Assembly: GCA_903872255.1 (NCBI GenBank)
Contig: CAIQJW010000111.1
Coordinates: 1 to 9,559 of the forward strand
Source: an uncultured delta proteobacterium
Lineage (GTDB): Bacteria; Desulfobacterota; Syntrophorhabdia; Syntrophorhabdales; Syntrophorhabdaceae
Direction of reading: 5' to 3'
Length of the DNA: 9,559 nucleotides
Both the position numbers and the translations under genes were made by a program. Each line of letters begins with the position of its first letter. The stretch's first letter is position 1. The notes under the pieces were generated by a model. It was not told the DNA's origin and made no database searches. It saw nothing but the letters and a program-made list of their open reading frames with translations. Of the stretch, positions 1 to 7,400 are shown in pieces.

Positions 1-1
1 G

Positions 2-43
2 ATCATGGACGCCGAAGAGGTCTGGGAAAAGCTTGGGCTCTAG
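2..43 (+). CDS. C-terminal end of a probable type II antitoxin (partial)
   Basis: Only the last 13 codons are inside the window, reading I-M-D-A-E-E-V-W-E-K-L-G-L then TAG at 41-43. An acidic tail ending in a V-W-x-x-L-G-L-like stretch just before a RelE-type toxin is common for Phd/YefM or RelB-like antitoxins, which neutralise the toxin and autoregulate the operon. The assignment rests mainly on the neighbour: the toxin frame opens 11 bases before this stop, so the two are translationally coupled. The DNA-binding N-terminus is outside the window, so the antitoxin family cannot be decided. Confidence 0.55.
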   Translation: MMDAEEVWEKLGL

Positions 44-311
44 CGCTGTCTACACCCTGAAGTTCTACGGGAGCGCCGCCCGGGACCTCGAAAGAATAGA
101 CCGTCCGTTTCAAAAGATCATAAAGGAGAAACTTCTCATCCTTACCCGGAACCCCGGCGCCCTTGCAAACAATATCACCCGACTGTCAGGGTCGACGGAC
201 CACTACAGGCTTCGCATCGGCAGTTACCGCGTTATCTTCGAAAGAAGCGATAAAGAACTCATAATCCTCGTGGTCCGCATAGGCCATCGCCGCGAAGTGT
301 ATGTTCGCTGA
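33..311 (+). CDS. RelE/ParE superfamily toxin (type II toxin-antitoxin system)
   Basis: A 92-residue protein of normal size for the RelE/ParE superfamily. The N-terminus (YTLKFYGSAARDLERI) is the usual first strand and helix. The C-terminal half has the family signature Y-R-L-R-I-G-x-Y-R-V-I-F (about residues 58-69) and ends R-I-G-H-R-R-E-V-Y, with the basic residues and C-terminal Tyr that RelE-type ribosome-dependent mRNA interferases use. No ATG or GTG is available in frame. TTG at 33 is the only sensible start and overlaps the upstream antitoxin stop by 11 bases, which is typical toxin-antitoxin coupling. The expected role is to cleave mRNA on the ribosome when the antitoxin is degraded. 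A ParE-like gyrase poison is less likely given the R-I-G-x-Y-R-V signature. No promoter is visible because the operon begins upstream of the window. Confidence 0.88.
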   Translation: MGSSAVYTLKFYGSAARDLERIDRPFQKIIKEKLLILTRNPGALANNITRLSGSTDHYRLRIGSYRVIFERSDKELIILVVRIGHRREVYVR

Positions 312-314
312 ACA

Positions 315-343
315 TTGAGAAGGACGGGATAGTTTTCTATTGT
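315..343 (+). promoter_or_regulatory. Candidate sigma70-type promoter for the secreted-protein gene
   Basis: TTGAGA at 315-320 and TATTGT at 338-343 are separated by exactly 17 bases, each two mismatches or fewer from consensus. It starts just after the toxin stop (311) and lies about 85 bases before the chosen start at 429. This would make the secreted-protein gene independent of the toxin operon. Confidence 0.45.
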
Positions 344-416
344 ATAGCGGTGGCAATTCGGAGAAAATTGATAAGGACCGCGAAAGCGGGAGATACCAAT
401 GAACGTTCCACACCAT

Positions 417-421
417 GGAGG
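417..421 (+). promoter_or_regulatory. Ribosome binding site that favours the start at 429
   Basis: GGAGG lies 7 bases before ATG 429. A competing in-frame ATG at 399 also has a purine-rich stretch (GGGAG, near 388-392) before it. The 429 start is preferred because the protein then begins with basic residues directly followed by the hydrophobic core of a signal peptide. Confidence 0.6.
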
Positions 422-428
422 TTGGGTC

Positions 429-1151
429 ATGAGACGTCGTCGACACATTGAAGTTGTCCTTACGGTCTTCTGCCTGTTTCTTCTGGCGTTCGCCGAATGC
501 AGCGCTGCCGAGGAAAAGAAGCCGGGCCTGACGAAGGATCGCACGGGGCCCGTAATTGCTGACAGCCGGTATTCATTTGACTTCCCGAACATAAGCCAGG
601 AATCGGTCCGTCAGAACTATGCAAAGATCAACTACACCATTCACAAGAACAAGCTCTTCAGATTTTCGGTCCTCGTGAACAAGACCTGGGATGGCGTAAA
701 AGTGGCGGAGCCGGCGGGGATTCCCCGGGATGGGTCTCTCGTGGAGATCGGCCTTTTCAACCTGTACTCGCCGAACCATGATCAAAGAGGCAACATCACG
801 GCGCAGATGGCCATTTTAATCGGGGAGGTCCCAAAAGGGTTGAGCGCCGCCGACTATCTGGACAAGCAGACCATGCTGATGATGAAGGGCCGAAAATTCA
901 AGACCGTCCAGTCGAAGACGATGGACACGAAACTTGGCCTGTCCAAGGACACCCTGATCTCTTACAGCATGAACGGCATCGCTTACCTGTCTAGAATGTG
1001 CGCCTTCAAGGTCAAGGACGATACGAAAGAGTACGTGCTGGGCGAAAAACATCTCCTGTACCTGATACAGATGAACACACCGGAAAAAAACTATGAAAAA
1101 TTCGGCGCCGAAGCCTTCTACGTGGCGAAAGTGACGTTCCAGCCGGAATGA
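429..1151 (+). CDS. Secreted or periplasmic protein of unknown function
   Basis: From ATG 429 this is a 240-residue protein. The first residues are M-R-R-R-R-H, followed by a hydrophobic core (VVLTVFCLFLLAFA) and a plausible signal peptidase I site near C-S-A/A-E, so it should be exported. The Cys in A-F-A-E-C is not a good lipobox because E precedes it. The mature part is mixed alpha/beta: an F-S-V-L-V-N-K-T-W-D segment after residue 75, a G-L-F-N-L-Y-S strand, and an end Y-L-I-Q-M-N-T-P...F-Y-V-A-K-V-T-F. This pattern of a Trp-containing strand near the front and a final strand before the stop is reminiscent of PsbP/DUF1795-like folds, but the resemblance is weak and I do not assign a family. 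No catalytic motif or membrane segment other than the signal is seen. An alternative start at 399 would add ten residues (MNVPHHGGWV) and bury the signal peptide. Confidence 0.75.
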   Translation: MRRRRHIEVVLTVFCLFLLAFAECSAAEEKKPGLTKDRTGPVIADSRYSFDFPNISQESVRQNYAKINYTIHKNKLFRFSVLVNKTWDGVKVAEPAGIPRDGSLVEIGLFNLYSPNHDQRGNITAQMAILIGEVPKGLSAADYLDKQTMLMMKGRKFKTVQSKTMDTKLGLSKDTLISYSMNGIAYLSRMCAFKVKDDTKEYVLGEKHLLYLIQMNTPEKNYEKFGAEAFYVAKVTFQPE

Positions 1152-1312
1152 AAGAAACGATGAACACGCCTTGACCCCACGTATTGCGTGTCTCCATTCC
1201 GACGCTTTATCGTTGGGTACCGGCAAGCGGGCTTGGCATATGATATCGTCAACCAGTGCTTCCAGCAACTCTCGGAAGACATGAATTTCAAAATATTGTA
1301 TAGCTGACAGCC

Positions 1313-1429
1313 CTATTCCCTGTAAACGCCGCATCCGAATACGTAGTCGTCGGCATCTTTCAACCCCGACACGTCCTTGCCGACAAGTTTGGGATTGCCG
1401 CCATGGGGAGAATGACCCTCAAATACCTC
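1313..1429 (-). pseudogene. Remnant of a Cache (sCache_2-like) sensor domain, internally deleted
   Basis: Between a TAA upstream and a TAG at 1313-1315, the - strand reads 38 codons. They include H-S-P-H-G-G-N-P-K-L-V-G-K-D then V-S-G-L-K-D-A-D, ending D-Y-V-F-G-C-G-V-Y-R-E. From memory of the family, H-G-G-N-P-x-L-V-G-K-D-x-x-x-L-K-D-A-D is the hallmark of single Cache domains in bacterial periplasmic sensors. Y-x-x-G-x-G-I/V-Y is the usual last strand of the same domain. In intact proteins several dozen residues separate these two motifs; here they are adjacent, so the middle seems deleted. There is no start codon, signal peptide or ribosome binding site, and the N-terminal helices are missing. 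It is probably the decayed end of a Cache protein once encoded here. A chance resemblance is possible but unlikely for the first motif. Confidence 0.5.
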
Positions 1430-1674
1430 TTAAGAACCCAACATAATTCAAACATCGCGATACCGGGCAAACTATTGATACTACTTGTACTCCTTTGATA
1501 TAACCGGATATTTGCCGACCAGCTGTATTGAACTTAGGATCCAGCGGGTTAAACCATGGCGGTCCAAGTCCCTCTGGCGGCGGGGGTGGCTAAATAGAGT
1601 TTCTATGATCAGCGGGAGAGCATCGCATGGTGAATCAATTCGATAAAGGATACCCGTCGATCATGAACGGCAAC

Positions 1675-1703
1675 GGGCAGACGGCGTCGGTCATTCCCTG
1701 CCC
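1675..1703 (+). terminator. Weak hairpin followed by T-rich DNA (possible + strand terminator)
   Basis: GGGCAG at 1675-1680 can pair with CTGCCC at 1698-1703 across a 17-base loop, followed on the + strand by ATATTTTATTTT. The loop is long and the T tract is interrupted. If it works, it would stop rightward transcription just before it runs antisense into the kinase gene. It is not placed to end the - strand operon in the usual way, because no U tract follows on that strand. Confidence 0.22.
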
Positions 1704-1708
1704 ATATT

Positions 1709-4477
1709 TTATTTTGGAGAGTCCTTTCCCGGAAGGGTGAAGTAAAAGGTCGCCCCTTCGTTGACCGCCCCTTCGGCCCATACATCCCCGCCGTGTTTAT
1801 GGACGATCCGTTTAACGATGGCGAGGCCAATGCCGGTTCCCTCGAACTCGTCCGAGCTGTGGAGCCTTTCAAAGACCTCAAATATCCTGTCAGCGTGCTC
1901 CATCGGGAATCCTATCCCTTTATCCTTCACAGAATATATGCTTTTCCCTTCTTCGGTCCGGCCTTCAACGGTGATGACCGCCGCCCCTTTGGGCCTGCTG
2001 TATTTGATGGCGTTGCCGAAGAGGTTGACCAACACCTGTCTGATCATCTTCCTGTCCCCGTATGCGGCAGGGAGGGTGCCGAACCCTATGGTGAAGGTGT
2101 CATCGGGCAATATGGATCTTAGATCGGATGCGATATCGCCTGTCATCTTCTCCATGTTTATGGTCGAGGATTTTATGCTCTTTAGCCCCACGCTGAAGAA
2201 CGCGTGAAGGTCTTCGATCAGTTCGTTCATCTTCTTTGTGCTTTTGTTGATGATGTCGAGAAAGTGCCGGCCCTTCTCGTCGAGATTGTGGCTCTGCTTT
2301 TCCATCAGGTTACGGGAGAAGCCCTCTATGGCGACAAGGGGCGTCTTCAGACCGTGAGAAACCGAGTAGTTGAGGATCTCCAGTTCTTTGTTGGCTGCGT
2401 CCAGTTCGATAATTCGCTGCTCAAGCTCCGCATTCAGCCCCTGGACCTTTTCCTCCGTGCGTTTATGTTCGGAAAGTTCCTGCTCGAGGAGCGCATTGAC
2501 CTTCAGAAGCTCTGTTGTCCTTTTTTCGACCAATTGCTCGAGCATTTCACGGTATTGCCGCAGTTGCTCCTCCTGCTCTTTCCTCTGGGTGATGTTCCGG
2601 GCGATACCCGCTGTTCCTATTGTCTCTCCCCCGTCGTTGAAGACCGGTGTTTTAATGGTTTCTATCCATCTGGTATTGCCGTCCTTGTCCGTCAGCAATT
2701 CTTCGAACTGCCTTCTTTCGCCGGATTCCAGCACCGCCCTGTCATCCGCCCTGTACTTCTTAGCCAGGTCCTTTGGCCATATATCGAAGTCGGTCTTTCC
2801 CGGCATATGCTCCGGTTCCACCCCGCAGGCCTCCCCGAAGGGTTTGTTTGCACGAATGTACCTGCCGTCCCTGTCTTTCAGCCAGGCCATATCGGGGATG
2901 TTGTCGAGTATGGCCTGCTGCTGCTGCCGGGTCTTTGCCAGGGCCTTTTCTACCCTTACCCTATCGGTGACATCCCTCATGAACATCCTGAGGAGCACGG
3001 GGCCGCCGTAATCTACGGAACTGCCCGTGTATTCGACATGTACGATCTTTTCGTCATCCCGGACCAGTTTCATTCTTTTGATGGAGGTTGTATCCCCGGT
3101 CTGCCTGATCGAGTCAATGTCGCGGGCCATCCTTTCCCTGTCTTCGGGGTGAATGAGATCGAGTATCTTTCTTCCTACGATTCGGTCTTTCTTGTGTGAA
3201 CCTATAAGTTTTTCAGCGGCATCGTTGAGGTATAGCACCCTCTCCCCGTCATGGAGGATAATTGCATCAGGCGAAGACTCGAACAGACCCCTGTAACGAA
3301 GCTCGCTCTCCTTGAGTGTTTGTTCCGCGCGCTTGCGGTCGGTGATGTCACGGAAATACCATACCCTGCCCCGGTATGTCCCGTCTGCGGCCACTAAAGG
3401 CGACGAGTACCTGTCAAAACATCTCCCATCTGAAAAAACTATTTCATCCATGCTCTCTTCGGATTGGTGCACGTAAAGGTACTCGATCTTGCGGGTGAAT
3501 TCCTCCGGGTCCTTCAACTGTTTCAAGACGTATTTCAACATCGTCGCATCGTCTCTTGTGCCCAGGATATGCCGGGGGATGCCCCACAGTTCGCCGAAGC
3601 GTTCGTTGAACATTATGGAACGTCCTTCGCTGTCTACGGCCAATATCCCGTCAAGGGACGTTTCCGACTGCGCTTCCAGGAGCATTGTCTTCTGCGCAAG
3701 TGTTTCCTCCATCCGCTTACGGTCGGTAATGTCCTCGCCCGAGCTGAGCAGCCCGATGACCTTCCCGGTCATATCCTCGAGCATGGTGTTGTGCCAGAGG
3801 ATCGTCCGTTCATTCCCATTTTTCGTTATCACCTGGTTTTCGTAGGTCAGGATATTTTCAGCCTTTCCGTTCATCAGCTTCTTAAAGGCTTCCTTCGCTT
3901 CCTTCCGTGCTTTTTCGGGCAGGCAGGCATCGAACCAGTTCTTTCCGATGAGCTCCCCCGTATCGTAGCCGAGCAGCCTGTGTCCGCTGTCGTTCAGGAG
4001 GGTGATATTCCCCCGGGTGTTAATGGAGATGATCAGCTCGGCGGCGACCTTGAGGTATTTCTCTGCAGTCTCTTTGGCTTCCACGAGCCCACTGTGCGCC
4101 TCGTGGAGCTTGAAGGCCATCTTGATGGATGCGTTGAGGGCGGTCTCCCCCGATTCCTTGACGATATAGCCGTAGGAGGTGACCCTTTCGGCTTTTTCTA
4201 TTATCTCCGGCTGATCGTAACAGGAGAGGAAGAGGACGGGGATGTCCTTATCCCTGAGAATGATCTCGGCACACTCGATACCGTCCATCTTTCCCGTACC
4301 CAGGTTGACGTCCATAAGGATGAGGTCGATGCCGGCCGCGGTGCGAACCGTCTCTATGGCATTCTCCCCGGAGTGGGCGGTTATCACCGCATACCCGTAC
4401 CTCTCGAGGATCTTCTTCTGGGCCATGGCGATGGGAGGTTCATCCTCGACGAGCAGGATTATCTTCTTTTCATCCAC
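1709..4477 (-). CDS. Hybrid sensor histidine kinase: REC-PAS(x4)-HisKA-HATPase
   Basis: A 922-residue protein with no membrane segment, so a cytoplasmic kinase. Residues 5-122 form a receiver domain: acidic pocket E11-D12-E13, phospho-acceptor D56 (L-I-L-M-D), switch S85, and K107 in G-Y-I-V-K-E. Four PAS domains follow at about 136-255, 262-385, 390-508 and 516-635, the first three ending in the D-I/V-T-D-R motif and the last in N-I-T-Q-R. A coiled coil (636-700) leads to HisKA, with the H-box N-Y-S-V-S-H708-G-L-K-T-P-L, and to HATPase_c with N822, the G1 box D852-K-G-I-G and the G2 box G-T-G-I-G-L (880-885). The residue after His is Gly (GGT at 2351-2353), where Asp or Glu is usual, so autokinase activity may be reduced. 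Translation starts at GTG 4477, 8 bases inside the previous gene, after a GGCGGGG site. Sharing a transcript with the CheB-CheR kinase suggests that kinase, or another, phosphorylates the REC domain, with the PAS domains adding small-molecule or redox input. Confidence 0.93.
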   Translation of the reverse strand: MDEKKIILLVEDEPPIAMAQKKILERYGYAVITAHSGENAIETVRTAAGIDLILMDVNLGTGKMDGIECAEIILRDKDIPVLFLSCYDQPEIIEKAERVTSYGYIVKESGETALNASIKMAFKLHEAHSGLVEAKETAEKYLKVAAELIISINTRGNITLLNDSGHRLLGYDTGELIGKNWFDACLPEKARKEAKEAFKKLMNGKAENILTYENQVITKNGNERTILWHNTMLEDMTGKVIGLLSSGEDITDRKRMEETLAQKTMLLEAQSETSLDGILAVDSEGRSIMFNERFGELWGIPRHILGTRDDATMLKYVLKQLKDPEEFTRKIEYLYVHQSEESMDEIVFSDGRCFDRYSSPLVAADGTYRGRVWYFRDITDRKRAEQTLKESELRYRGLFESSPDAIILHDGERVLYLNDAAEKLIGSHKKDRIVGRKILDLIHPEDRERMARDIDSIRQTGDTTSIKRMKLVRDDEKIVHVEYTGSSVDYGGPVLLRMFMRDVTDRVRVEKALAKTRQQQQAILDNIPDMAWLKDRDGRYIRANKPFGEACGVEPEHMPGKTDFDIWPKDLAKKYRADDRAVLESGERRQFEELLTDKDGNTRWIETIKTPVFNDGGETIGTAGIARNITQRKEQEEQLRQYREMLEQLVEKRTTELLKVNALLEQELSEHKRTEEKVQGLNAELEQRIIELDAANKELEILNYSVSHGLKTPLVAIEGFSRNLMEKQSHNLDEKGRHFLDIINKSTKKMNELIEDLHAFFSVGLKSIKSSTINMEKMTGDIASDLRSILPDDTFTIGFGTLPAAYGDRKMIRQVLVNLFGNAIKYSRPKGAAVITVEGRTEEGKSIYSVKDKGIGFPMEHADRIFEVFERLHSSDEFEGTGIGLAIVKRIVHKHGGDVWAEGAVNEGATFYFTLPGKDSPK

Positions 4478-7400
4478 TGGCCCCGCCTTCGTAAGGGAAG
4501 GTGATGGTGAAAGAGGTGCCCTGCGGGGAGGATTTCATGTCCATTGTGCCCTCGAGCTGCTCGGCGAGCATACCGACAAGCTGCATCCCGAACCCGGCGG
4601 GGGTTTCGGTGTCGACCGATTCGGAAATACCGATACCGTCGTCTTCTATTACGAGCGTTATATGGTCGTCCCTCGTCGAAAAGGACATCAGTATCTTTCC
4701 ATTGTCCCTGCCGGCAAAGGCATATTTCATCGTGTTCGTGATGAGTTCGTTGACGATGATGCCAAGGTGGAAGAGGGTCTTTGTGTCAAGGACGATGTCG
4801 TCGATCCGCGTCTCTATCGATGCCTGCCCACGGTTGGGAAAAATACCGGCTATCCCGTCGATCAGGTGGGTAAGGTACTCCTTCGCCGAAGCCTCCGTGA
4901 AATCCTCGGAGCGGTACAACTTGTCGTAAAGGACCATCATGCTCCGGATACGGTTCCTGGCTTCCCCAAGGGCGGCAGTGACCGAGGGGTCATTCAGCGC
5001 GTCCGATTGCATTAAGAGGAGGCTCATGATCGTGGCCATGTTGTTCTTGATCCTGTGGTGCACCTCTTTGAGGAGGATCTCCTTGTCGGAGAGGAGGGAC
5101 TTGATCTGGTCTTCTGCGGCCTTTCGCTCGGCAATATCCACAAAGGTGAGCACTGCGCCCTCGATCACGTTGTCGAGCGTACGGTAGGGCAGGATACGCA
5201 TCGCATACCATACGCCCGCACGGGTCTGCACCGTGATCTCTTTCGGGATCAGCGAGTCGAGGACTGCCTGCGTATCCCCCACCAGACTGTCGTAACCTGT
5301 GAGGTTGGAGACGATGTGGCCCACCGGCCGGCCGATATCGCTCAAGATCAGGTTGATGATCCGCGTGGCGGTAGGGGTGAAGCGCAGGATACGCAGCTGA
5401 TGGTCCACGAAGACGGTGGCTATGTCCGTGCCGGACAGCAGGTTGTTCATGTCGTTGTTCGCCCGCGACAGGTCGGAGACTTTGGTCTGCAGCTCGGCGT
5501 TGACCGTCGCCAGTTCCTCGTTTACTGACTGCAGCTCCTCCTTGGAGGTCTCCAACTCCTCGTTCGTCGACTGCAGCTCCTCGTTGACGGACTGCATCTC
5601 TTCATTTGAGGATTTAAGCTCTTCGTTGGAGGTTTCCAGCTCCTCGTTTGCCACCTGCAGGTATTCTTCCTTGGCCCTCAATTCCTGCTGGAGCGCTGCG
5701 ACGCGCGCGTCAGCATCGTTATCGCCGCCGCGGTCTGCCTCTTCGGCGGCCCCCCGCAATTGCCTTGACCCTGAGGGCGACACCTCTTCGAAGACGACCA
5801 GGTACGGGGGCGGGCCGTCCGTGCCCGTCTCCACCCGGCAGACCGTCAGGTCGACTGTGGTATAGTCGCCGTTGGTTTTGACCCTGAGGCCCGGGTGGCG
5901 CACGACGTCTCCCGTTCCCGCTGCTTTGCGCAGGGCCATGCCCAGTTCTCTGCGCAACCCTTCACGGGCCATCTTCAGGATGTTGTTGACCCCGGCCTCG
6001 CCGGCGGCGACTTCCAGGTACATGCCGCTGCGGCCGTGGAGGTACAGGATGTCGCCGTCGCTATTTACGAGGACGCTGGCCGGGACGACCTGCCTGAGGA
6101 GGGCCTGTTCGGTAAGCTCTCGCAGGGGCGCCTTCCCTGGCAATTTAGCCTTGTCGCGGCCATGCGGGGGCGCCATATACGTCGCCGCGGGCAGGAGAAA
6201 CCGGCCCACGGCCGCGTGCTGCACGCCGTAGGTATCGTCCTTGCGCTGGTACAACTTCAACTTGCGGTCCATCACGGTAAAAAGTTCGCCGAACTCGCCG
6301 GTCGTCTCGGAGGTACCCAGAAAGAGGAAGCCGCGCGGGTTCAGGGCGTAGTGGAAGAGGGGGATGAGCTTTTTCTGCAATTCCCCGCCCATATAGATCA
6401 GAAGGTTGCGGCAGCTGATGAGGTCGAGCTTGGAAAAGGGCGGGTCCTTGATCACGCTCTGTTCCGAAAAGACCAGCATGTCCCGGATGCCTTTATGTAT
6501 GCGGTACGCGCTGCCGTCGGATTCGGCCGAGAAAAAACGCGCCAGCCTCTCCGGTGTTATATCGTTGGCGATACTGGCCGGATAGACGCCGGCCCGGGCC
6601 ACGGTAACGGCCCGGCCGTCGATATCGGTGGCGAACAACTGCACCCTGAAACTCTTTTTCAGCATCTCAAGGTTCTCCTGGAGCAGGATGGCGATGGAGT
6701 ATGCCTCCTCACCCGTGGAACAGCCCGGTACCCAGACACGGATAAATGAATCCGCCGACTTGCCGGCAAAGAGCTTCGGGATTATCTGCTGCTCCAGTGC
6801 CGCGAAGGCGTTAGGGTCCCGAAAGAAATTGGTCACGCCGATCAGGAGGTCCCGAAAGAGCGCCTCCGCCTCCGCCGGCATCTGCTGTACATACTTGGCA
6901 TACCCGTCCATCGTTTCGATCTGGTGGACGGCCATGCGGCGCTCGATGCGGCGCTTGACGGTGCTCGGCTTGTACTGGGAAAAGTCGTGGCCGGTCTGGG
7001 CGCGCACTACGATGAAGACCTTCTTCAGCGCGTTCTCGGCCTTCGGCAGGGCCGCGCTGACGGGCGTGTGTGCCTTGCCGAAGGCATGGGCCGAGTAGGC
7101 GATGAGCTGGGCGGCCATCTCTGCAGGCGGAAGCTCGTAGTCAACGAGGCCGGTTGCGATGGCGCTGCGCGGCATGCCGTCGTACTCGGTGGATTCGGGG
7201 TTCTGGGCCATGGCCATGCCGCCCTCGCCCTTGATTGCCCTAACGCCCAGCGTGCCGTCGCTGCCGGTGCCGGAAAGGACTATGCAGATGGCCCGCTCGT
7301 GCTGGTCCTGGGCCAGGGAGCGGAAGAAGAAGTCGATGGGCAGGCGCTGGCCGCGGGGGGCCGAGGGTTCCATTAAATGGAGAGAGCCGTTCAAAAAAGC

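Larger units (their letters stand above)
1152..1708. other. 557-base region without an intact gene
   Basis: It lies between the convergent 3' ends of the secreted-protein gene (+) and the hybrid kinase (-). No complete gene with a start and ribosome binding site was found. It holds a Cache-domain scrap on the - strand (1313-1429), a weak hairpin followed by T-rich DNA near the kinase stop (1675-1703), and a 6-bp inverted repeat ACACGC...GCGTGT shortly after the secreted-protein stop. In the frame of the secreted protein, an open stretch runs from about 1164 to 1307 after a stop at 1161. The mix of short open stretches suggests decayed coding DNA rather than a designed regulatory region. Confidence 0.6.

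Noticed and set aside
224..592. Open frame on the - strand over the toxin and secreted-protein genes
   Set aside because: It runs antisense to two better-supported genes and its composition is unlike a real protein.
816..1334. Open frame on the - strand (172 codons) opposite the secreted protein
   Set aside because: Most of it mirrors the signal-peptide-bearing gene on the + strand. Its first part overlaps the Cache scrap in a different frame and has no ribosome binding site.
1545..1600. tRNA-like string (GGTCCAAGTCCCTCTGGC) suggesting a T-arm and acceptor
   Set aside because: The T-loop would need GTTC but reads GTCC, and no matching acceptor or anticodon arm lies upstream. No tRNA or att site is claimed.
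2204..3199. Long open frame on the + strand (331 codons) opposite the hybrid kinase
   Set aside because: It lies fully antisense to clear PAS and HisKA coding sequence. Its translation is low in family-like motifs and there is no ribosome binding site. Long antisense frames are common in GC-rich DNA.
3464..4504. Long open frame on the + strand (346 codons) opposite the REC/PAS part
   Set aside because: Antisense shadow of the REC and first PAS domains, with no recognisable domain and no start signals.
5484..5651. Regular 21-base repeats resembling a small array
   Set aside because: The repeats are contiguous, in frame, without spacers, and encode a coiled coil, so this is not a CRISPR or intergenic repeat.
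5895..6749. Open frame on the + strand (284 codons) opposite CheR
   Set aside because: Antisense to CheR motifs that are clearly intact on the other strand; no family features.
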